Source: an uncultured Bacilli bacterium
Lineage (GTDB): Bacteria > Bacillota_I > Bacilli_A > RF39 > UBA660
Reading direction: 5' to 3'
Assembly: GCA_947629075.1 (NCBI GenBank)
Contig: CANRCI010000049.1
Location: 1-9,834, forward strand
Length of the DNA: 9,834 bases
Below are positions 6,035 to 9,834 of the stretch, piece after piece (position 1 is the first letter of the stretch; every line of letters starts with the position of its first letter). Under the pieces are notes generated by a model. That model saw nothing but the letters and a program-made list of their open reading frames with translations. It was not told the origin of the DNA and did not search any database. Position numbers and translations under genes: made by a program.

Positions 6035-6417
6035 ATTAAATCTCCTTCGCCAAACGGATATGGACAGATGTCACTAACTTTAAATTCTCTACTTTCTCCT
6101 CTATCGCTATAACAGATGACGCTAGTATCCATATCGCACAACTCCGATATAAATTGACGACATAAAAAGCAAGGTGTCGATATCTTGTCTCCAGCTGTAA
6201 TTATGTAAATGGATTGAAAGTCATGTTTTTTATAACCGTGACTACAGGCATTGGCAAGCGCTACCTGTTCAGCGCACAATCCATCGTTAAACGAAGGATT
6301 TTCAACATTGACACCTTCAAAACTATTTCCATCTTTAGTTACGACAATACAAGCCGTACGATAATTACTAAGTGGTACATAACTGTTTTCAGTCAATTTT
6401 TGCAATCTTTCAAACAT
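6031..6417 (-). CDS. cdd: Cytidine deaminase
   Basis: It deaminates cytidine and deoxycytidine to uridine and deoxyuridine in pyrimidine salvage. It is a 128-aa protein of the short homotetrameric type. Cys48, Cys83 and Cys86 are the zinc ligands (CAE and PCFLC) and Glu50 is the proton shuttle. Asn37 and Glu39 of GVNVEN match the ribose-binding pair. The residue after CAE is Gln (CAEQ), where many short deaminases have Arg. AGGAGG lies 5 nt before ATG and overlaps the dgkA stop. Its stop overlaps the next gene's start. Position between dgkA and era is as in Bacillus. Confidence 0.95.
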   Translation of the reverse strand: MFERLQKLTENSYVPLSNYRTACIVVTKDGNSFEGVNVENPSFNDGLCAEQVALANACSHGYKKHDFQSIYIITAGDKISTPCFLCRQFISELCDMDTSVICYSDRGESREFKVSDICPYPFGEGDLI

Positions 6418-6426
6418 AAATACCTC

Positions 6427-6822
6427 CTACCATCCGAGAGCTAGAGTAATCTTCGGTACGAAAATGATAAGACCGATGACAAAAGCTACAATAGCCATAA
6501 CTAATACAGCTCCAGCTGCTGTATCTTTAGCAATTTTGGCCATAGGATCGATTTCTTTAGTCATCATGTCGATTGTAACTTCAATCGCTGTATTGACTAA
6601 CTCTAGAGATATTACTCCCCCAAATAACAATATACAAGCAATCCATTCAAACAAACTGATATTGAATACAAATCCAAATATGATTACTAGAGTCATAATC
6701 GTTACATGAATTTGCATATTAGCTTCTGCAAAAAAAGAATATTTAATTCCACTAAAGGCATATTTAAAACTATTAAAAAGTGTTTTAGGATCTTTTTTAA
6801 ATTTTTTAACGAAGAATACCAT
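6427..6822 (-). CDS. dgkA: Undecaprenol/diacylglycerol kinase, DgkA family
   Basis: This is a small integral-membrane lipid kinase. In Gram-positive bacteria the enzyme phosphorylates undecaprenol, refilling the lipid carrier for peptidoglycan. The 131 aa hold an amphipathic N-terminus and hydrophobic segments around 40-56, 59-76 and 103-123. Family motifs are EANMQIH (33-39), ELVNTAIE (74-81, with the catalytic Glu and Asn) and KDTAAGAVL (99-107). It overlaps the end of ybeY by 17 nt. The AGGAGG at 6835-6840 is 12 nt from ATG, longer than ideal, but no better in-frame start is seen. Confidence 0.95.
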   Translation of the reverse strand: MVFFVKKFKKDPKTLFNSFKYAFSGIKYSFFAEANMQIHVTIMTLVIIFGFVFNISLFEWIACILLFGGVISLELVNTAIEVTIDMMTKEIDPMAKIAKDTAAGAVLVMAIVAFVIGLIIFVPKITLALGW

Positions 6823-7255
6823 TACTACTCAATACCTCCTCTTGTTTTTTGAACATTTTCTCTTCATCTTCTTTAGTCATATGGTCATAACCCAAAAGAT
6901 GTAATAATCCGTGAACTGCTAAAAACGATAGTTCTCTTTTAAAGGAATGGCCATATTCCAAAGCTTGACTTCTAACTTTATCAATTGAAATATAGATATC
7001 TCCCAAAATTCTAACTCCCGAAGGATTGACGAGTGTCTCTTCATCTTCTAGGGCAAAACTTATAACGTCTGTCTCTCTATCGATATGGCGATATTCACTA
7101 TTTATTTTTTTTATTGCTTCATTATCGACGATGATAACATTAAACAAAACATCTCCCAGGTTTTCTTTTTCTACTACTCTGACTAACAATTCTTTTAATT
7201 CTTTAAGTTCTTTATCCAATGCTTCATCAGTTTCATTAAAAACTTCTATATTCAT
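6806..7255 (-). CDS. ybeY: Endoribonuclease YbeY (16S rRNA maturation)
   Basis: A single-metal RNase used in 16S rRNA 3'-end maturation and late ribosome quality control. The signature HGLLHLLGYDH gives zinc ligands His115, His119 and His125. TDVISF (62-67) and GDIYIS (85-90) are the other conserved blocks. With the start at 7255 it has 149 aa, a normal length. That start has GGAGG 5 nt upstream and forms an ATGA overlap with the vanZ-like stop. The frame is open to 7324, but that extension matches no YbeY N-terminus. It is upstream of dgkA as in Bacillus, but without pgpH before it. Confidence 0.96.
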   Translation of the reverse strand: MNIEVFNETDEALDKELKELKELLVRVVEKENLGDVLFNVIIVDNEAIKKINSEYRHIDRETDVISFALEDEETLVNPSGVRILGDIYISIDKVRSQALEYGHSFKRELSFLAVHGLLHLLGYDHMTKEDEEKMFKKQEEVLSSNGILR

Positions 7256-7863
7256 GCAATCCTCCATACTACAAATAAAACTAAAACGATAAATATCAAC
7301 GTCGTAACTATATTTAAAAACCATTTCTTTCTAAACAGTGGAATTTTATCTCCTAGATATGATACCAAAAGATAACAACTATATCCGATCATACCACCAA
7401 TAACATTTAAAAAGATATCGTCGACATCGAATATTCTTCCAATCATCGACTGGGTATATTCAATCGCCACCGATGCCATAAGCGAAAGCCCCAAAGCTTT
7501 TAGAGGTTCTTTTAAATCGATATACATACAGGCAAAAAAGCCATAGGGAATGAACATTATTACGTTTCCTAAAATGTTTTTAAAGAACAATCTACTTCCT
7601 ATCTCATACCTAAATATCTCACTGAACAGATCAAAATTGTTACCCTGATAACTATTGATATCTTGAGCAGTCACTATCTGGAACAAACACAATATATATA
7701 ACATAAACATGAGAGCAAGTATCTCTTTATATAAGACAAATTTCTGTTTATTTTTAAGTAGATAACCGATTCTAATCGCTACAATTAAAACGAGAGAAAT
7801 AAAAAGAGTTGGCCAAGTGATTTTTAATACTTCCGAAATAGTTCCATTTATCGCATCCATCAT
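7252..7863 (-). CDS. VanZ-family membrane protein
   Basis: This 203-aa membrane protein has about six hydrophobic segments (roughly 18-36, 46-64, 100-116, 121-138, 148-170, 183-201). VanZ-family marks are KNILGNVIMFIPYGFF (95-110), IEYTQ...GRIFDVDDIFLN (134-153) and the glycine-rich IGGMIGY. VanZ itself gives low-level teicoplanin resistance by an unclear route, but most chromosomal relatives have no assigned function, and resistance should not be assumed. GAGG precedes two adjacent ATGs by 4 nt (7863) and 7 nt (7860); either may start the protein. It begins just after the yqfD stop and overlaps the ybeY start, so it sits inside the operon where Bacillus has phoH and pgpH. Confidence 0.9.
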   Translation of the reverse strand: MMDAINGTISEVLKITWPTLFISLVLIVAIRIGYLLKNKQKFVLYKEILALMFMLYILCLFQIVTAQDINSYQGNNFDLFSEIFRYEIGSRLFFKNILGNVIMFIPYGFFACMYIDLKEPLKALGLSLMASVAIEYTQSMIGRIFDVDDIFLNVIGGMIGYSCYLLVSYLGDKIPLFRKKWFLNIVTTLIFIVLVLFVVWRIA

Positions 7864-7870
7864 CTCACCT

Positions 7871-9022
7871 CTACTCTTTTTTCTCTTCTTTTATTTCAAC
7901 CTTCGAATAAGCCGTAATATTTTCATAAACTCTAAAAAATACTACTACTTCCATTGTACTATCTTTATAAGTATTTTTCAATTTTTTTTGTCCTAAAACC
8001 TTACCCTCTTTACCGATTATTTTATCCATTTTTTCTCGAGCTAAAGAAAGACCAATATTAGATAATTCCTCTTCACTATAGATGGTATCGAATACTTTTT
8101 TCTCTTCTTCTTTAAAAAGAGAAATGTTGAAAGGACTAACCCCTCTTCCTAAAGTTAAAACCGAATAATTATCACTCTTTGCAAAGGGTTTAAACAAGTA
8201 AAGACAGTGATCTAGGAAACATAGAGATGCATTATAACGTTTCTTATCAGTTAAATACTCTCTTTTATAATTGATTGGAACATCAACTTTTACTTGATAC
8301 CAAACTTCGGCATACACCACTCCAGTTGCACTGACAACATTTTTAACTTCATCGTTTTTAGTAATGTTCCCACTAATTAAAACATCACCTTTTTTAACGT
8401 AATCATTAACTTTCTTTAAAACTTCACCCTTACTTGCTTCAATTTTTTTAATAACTCCCGTTTTAGAAGCTATAATACTTCTATTTTCAGTCTTCTTAAC
8501 TTCTTTTTTAATAATTCTTTCTTCAACTCTAACTACGTACTTAACCCCAACACGATCTATTTCCAACCACTCTAAACTATCTTTATTTTTATCTAAAATA
8601 TCACTTACTATCTTTTCTTGTTCATCAAAACTTTTAACAAACTTAAAACGATCAATTCCCCTTTCTTTTAATTCAGACATGACTAGAGATCGAACTTCAC
8701 TTTTAGAATGGATTACTTCAACCGAAAATATAATATTACTCAAAAATAAATAGAGGATGATACCATATATTAAAAAGATAAAGAAGATGTAATATCTCTT
8801 AATTAAATCTTTAATATATAAAAAACCATATAGTTGGACTATTTCTATTTCATAAATAGTTTTAATACTAGTAATTTTTAAATAATTTGGGTAATCAACT
8901 TTTAGATAAGCAACATGTTTATAGAGATCTAAATTTTCAAACTTGACTCCTCTTTTAATGAGATTCAAGACAAATCTCTTTACATCTTTACCTTCTATTT
9001 TAATTCGTAAATAATTAAACAT
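7871..9022 (-). CDS. yqfD: Sporulation protein YqfD
   Basis: The 383 aa are close to the Bacillus length. A basic N-terminal domain (1-75) precedes one long hydrophobic segment (about 78-102). The rest is extracytoplasmic, with the hallmark block IIASKTGVIKKIEASKGEVL through KKGDVLISG (183-218), which looks like a lipoyl/RND-adaptor-type beta fold. In Bacillus yqfD is a sigma-E-controlled mother-cell gene needed for efficient sporulation; its molecular role is not settled. The start shares one base with the yqfC stop (TAATG) and has AGGAG 7 nt upstream, so the two are probably coupled. No frameshift or lost region is visible. The gene is more AT-rich than its neighbours. Confidence 0.93.
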   Translation of the reverse strand: MFNYLRIKIEGKDVKRFVLNLIKRGVKFENLDLYKHVAYLKVDYPNYLKITSIKTIYEIEIVQLYGFLYIKDLIKRYYIFFIFLIYGIILYLFLSNIIFSVEVIHSKSEVRSLVMSELKERGIDRFKFVKSFDEQEKIVSDILDKNKDSLEWLEIDRVGVKYVVRVEERIIKKEVKKTENRSIIASKTGVIKKIEASKGEVLKKVNDYVKKGDVLISGNITKNDEVKNVVSATGVVYAEVWYQVKVDVPINYKREYLTDKKRYNASLCFLDHCLYLFKPFAKSDNYSVLTLGRGVSPFNISLFKEEEKKVFDTIYSEEELSNIGLSLAREKMDKIIGKEGKVLGQKKLKNTYKDSTMEVVVFFRVYENITAYSKVEIKEEKKE

Positions 9023-9261
9023 TAATTATCTCCTATGTTAATACTTTTTATTTGTCCTTCAATAAGTATTTCATTATCTAAAAGTTTACTTAATATTAAA
9101 TCATCACCTTTAACAACTAATATTCCTGATCTATAGCTAATACTAATTCTTTTATCATCCATAAATAATATTTCTACATAGTTAACGATATTTACTCTCC
9201 CATCTAGATATAAAACGCGAAATTCATGACTATCTATATACGTTTTTAATCGATTAAGCAT
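9022..9261 (-). CDS. yqfC: YabP/YqfC-family sporulation protein
   Basis: This small soluble protein of 79 aa has the family pattern: a V-NIVNYVEI strand, F-D--I-I, a hydrophobic strand ending in KGDDL and a final EILIEGQIKSI. It is always paired with yqfD in sporulating Bacillota and is part of the sigma-E programme there. The longer frame begins at 9273, but that ATG has no ribosome binding site. The in-frame ATG at 9261 has GGGTG 5 nt upstream and is preferred. The Bacillus N-terminal helix region is shorter here. A canonical sigma-A promoter is not evident upstream. Confidence 0.85.
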   Translation of the reverse strand: MLNRLKTYIDSHEFRVLYLDGRVNIVNYVEILFMDDKRISISYRSGILVVKGDDLILSKLLDNEILIEGQIKSINIGDN

Positions 9262-9311
9262 ATTATCACCCATCTAATAATATGTATTTAACCAATCAAA
9301 AAGAATAGAAC

Positions 9312-9336
9312 AAAAAAAGCAACTCTATAAGTTGCT
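9312..9336 (-). terminator. Intrinsic terminator of yqeY
   Basis: AGCAACT (9336-9330) pairs with AGTTGCT (9324-9318) around a 5-nt loop, and seven U follow. The yqeY stop codon (9325-9327) lies in the loop, so the last codons of yqeY form the upstream arm. It separates yqeY from the yqfC operon. Confidence 0.85.
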
Positions 9337-9774
9337 CAATTTAGATCTAATTATTTCACTTACTTTTTTCATATCGGTTTTACCTTTTAACTTAGGGGTA
9401 ACTTCTTTCATAATCAATCCCATCTCACGATTTGATGTTGGTTTAACTGTTTCAAAGGCTTCATCGATTATCTTTTCAACTTCTTCATCGGTTAATTGTT
9501 CTGGTAAATATTTAGTAAGGATATCTATTTCTTGTTGATTCTTTTCGACTAAGTCACTTCTTCCTGCTTTTTCGTATTCACTTATCGAATCCTTACGCAT
9601 TTTGATCTGTTTAGTTACACAATCGATCAACAATTCTTCATTCATTTCTTTTTTGTGATCGATTACTTCTTGCTTCATCGCCGCCTTTGTCATTCTTAAG
9701 ACACCAAGTTCAAAAGTATTCTTTTCTTTCATCGCAGTAATGATATCTTTATCAAAATTCTCTAATAAACTCAT
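9325..9774 (-). CDS. yqeY: YqeY, GatB/YqeY-domain protein
   Basis: The 149 aa match the stand-alone YqeY family, which resembles the tail domain of the GatB amidotransferase subunit. That domain contacts tRNA in GatB, but the role of stand-alone YqeY is not established. Visible marks are MKEKNTFELGVLRMTKAA (15-32), SISEYEKAGRSDLVEK (63-78), YLPEQLTDEE (89-98) and MGLIMKEVTPKLKGKTD (118-134). The start at 9774 is chosen over an in-frame GTG at 9783 because GAGG lies 8 nt before it and the GTG overlaps that site. In Bacillus yqeY follows rpsU; the upstream gene here is outside the window. Confidence 0.95.
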   Translation of the reverse strand: MSLLENFDKDIITAMKEKNTFELGVLRMTKAAMKQEVIDHKKEMNEELLIDCVTKQIKMRKDSISEYEKAGRSDLVEKNQQEIDILTKYLPEQLTDEEVEKIIDEAFETVKPTSNREMGLIMKEVTPKLKGKTDMKKVSEIIRSKLSNL

Positions 9775-9804
9775 ATATAACACCTCACTTTTATTGTACC
9801 ATAA

Positions 9805-9833
9805 ATTATAAAAAAGTAGAGGCTTAATCTCTA
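9805..9833 (-). promoter_or_regulatory. Promoter of yqeY
   Basis: A perfect TATAAT (9805-9810) has a weak TAGAGA -35 (9828-9833, 4 of 6) 17 bp upstream, predicting a start near 9798. A second candidate is TGGTACAAT, an extended -10 at 9793-9801, but it would start the transcript on the ribosome binding site. The -35 lies inside the preceding terminator stem. Confidence 0.5.
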
Positions 9834-9834
9834 C
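9810..9834 (-). terminator. Intrinsic terminator of the gene upstream of yqeY (at window edge)
   Basis: GTAGAG (9834-9829) pairs with CTCTAC (9821-9816) around a 7-nt loop, followed by six U on the minus strand. The stem may continue beyond the window. By Bacillus synteny the terminated gene could be rpsU, but it is not visible. Confidence 0.75.

Noticed and set aside
6031..7255. Possible use of genetic code 4 (TGA = Trp), as in some wall-less relatives
   Set aside because: TGA serves as stop in ATGA overlaps for cdd and the vanZ-like gene, no accepted gene has internal TGA, and Trp is TGG throughout; murE also implies a wall.
7026..7292. Serine/leucine-rich plus-strand frame
   Set aside because: It is the reverse reading of ybeY, which has clear catalytic motifs; composition is typical of a shadow frame.
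7256..7324. N-terminal extension of YbeY by 23 residues
   Set aside because: No family resemblance, it runs into the vanZ-like coding sequence, and GGAGG is correctly placed only for ATG(7255).
7252..7863. Calling the VanZ-family protein a glycopeptide-resistance determinant
   Set aside because: There are no vanS/vanR/vanH/vanA/vanX genes nearby, and most chromosomal VanZ relatives have no demonstrated resistance role.
9262..9305. Sigma-E-like promoter (CATATTAT) upstream of yqfC
   Set aside because: The -10-like octamer fits partly, but no acceptable sigma-E -35 is found at the expected distance; a sigma-A reading (TATTAT) also lacks a -35. Left unannotated.

Overview
The window reads as chromosomal DNA of a low-GC Bacillota (Firmicutes) bacterium, probably an uncultured Bacilli/Erysipelotrichia-like lineage; this placement is inferred from gene content and synteny. 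All intact genes use the standard code: tryptophans are TGG and no accepted gene contains an internal TGA. A MurE ligase argues for a peptidoglycan wall. The YqfC/YqfD pair points to a sporulating ancestry.

Right part (9834 to 3898, all minus strand). This is the well-known Bacillus-type block yqeY - yqfC - yqfD - ... - ybeY - dgkA - cdd - era - yqzL - recO. yqeY stands alone, between a terminator at the window edge and its own terminator. From yqfC to recO the genes are packed with overlaps or gaps of a few bases, so they look like one operon. It differs from the Bacillus subtilis order in three ways. phoH and the HD-hydrolase gene pgpH (yqfF) are absent between yqfD and ybeY, and a VanZ-family membrane protein sits there instead. 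A second cytidine-deaminase-fold gene that has lost every zinc ligand overlaps the intact cdd. The small yqzL gene overlaps the start of recO.

Middle part (3016 to 3882, plus strand). A single arginase gene is the only plus-strand gene. It runs toward recO, with which it shares a long inverted repeat that looks like a bidirectional terminator. It diverges from murE across an AT-rich gap holding a good sigma-A promoter and an 11-bp direct repeat.

Left part (2837 to 1, minus strand). A MurE ligase with unusual residues in its amino-acid-selecting motif is followed by an unrecognised 200-residue membrane-anchored protein with its own promoter and terminator. Last comes the first 211 codons of a cysteine-rich type IV prepilin that runs off the window.

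Together the genes cover envelope building (murE, dgkA, vanZ), ribosome and 16S rRNA maturation (era, ybeY), DNA repair (recO), pyrimidine salvage (cdd), arginine catabolism (arginase), sporulation heritage (yqfC, yqfD) and a surface pilus or pseudopilus. No tRNA, rRNA, CRISPR array, transposase or phage gene was seen. No gene-free stretch exceeds 300 bases.
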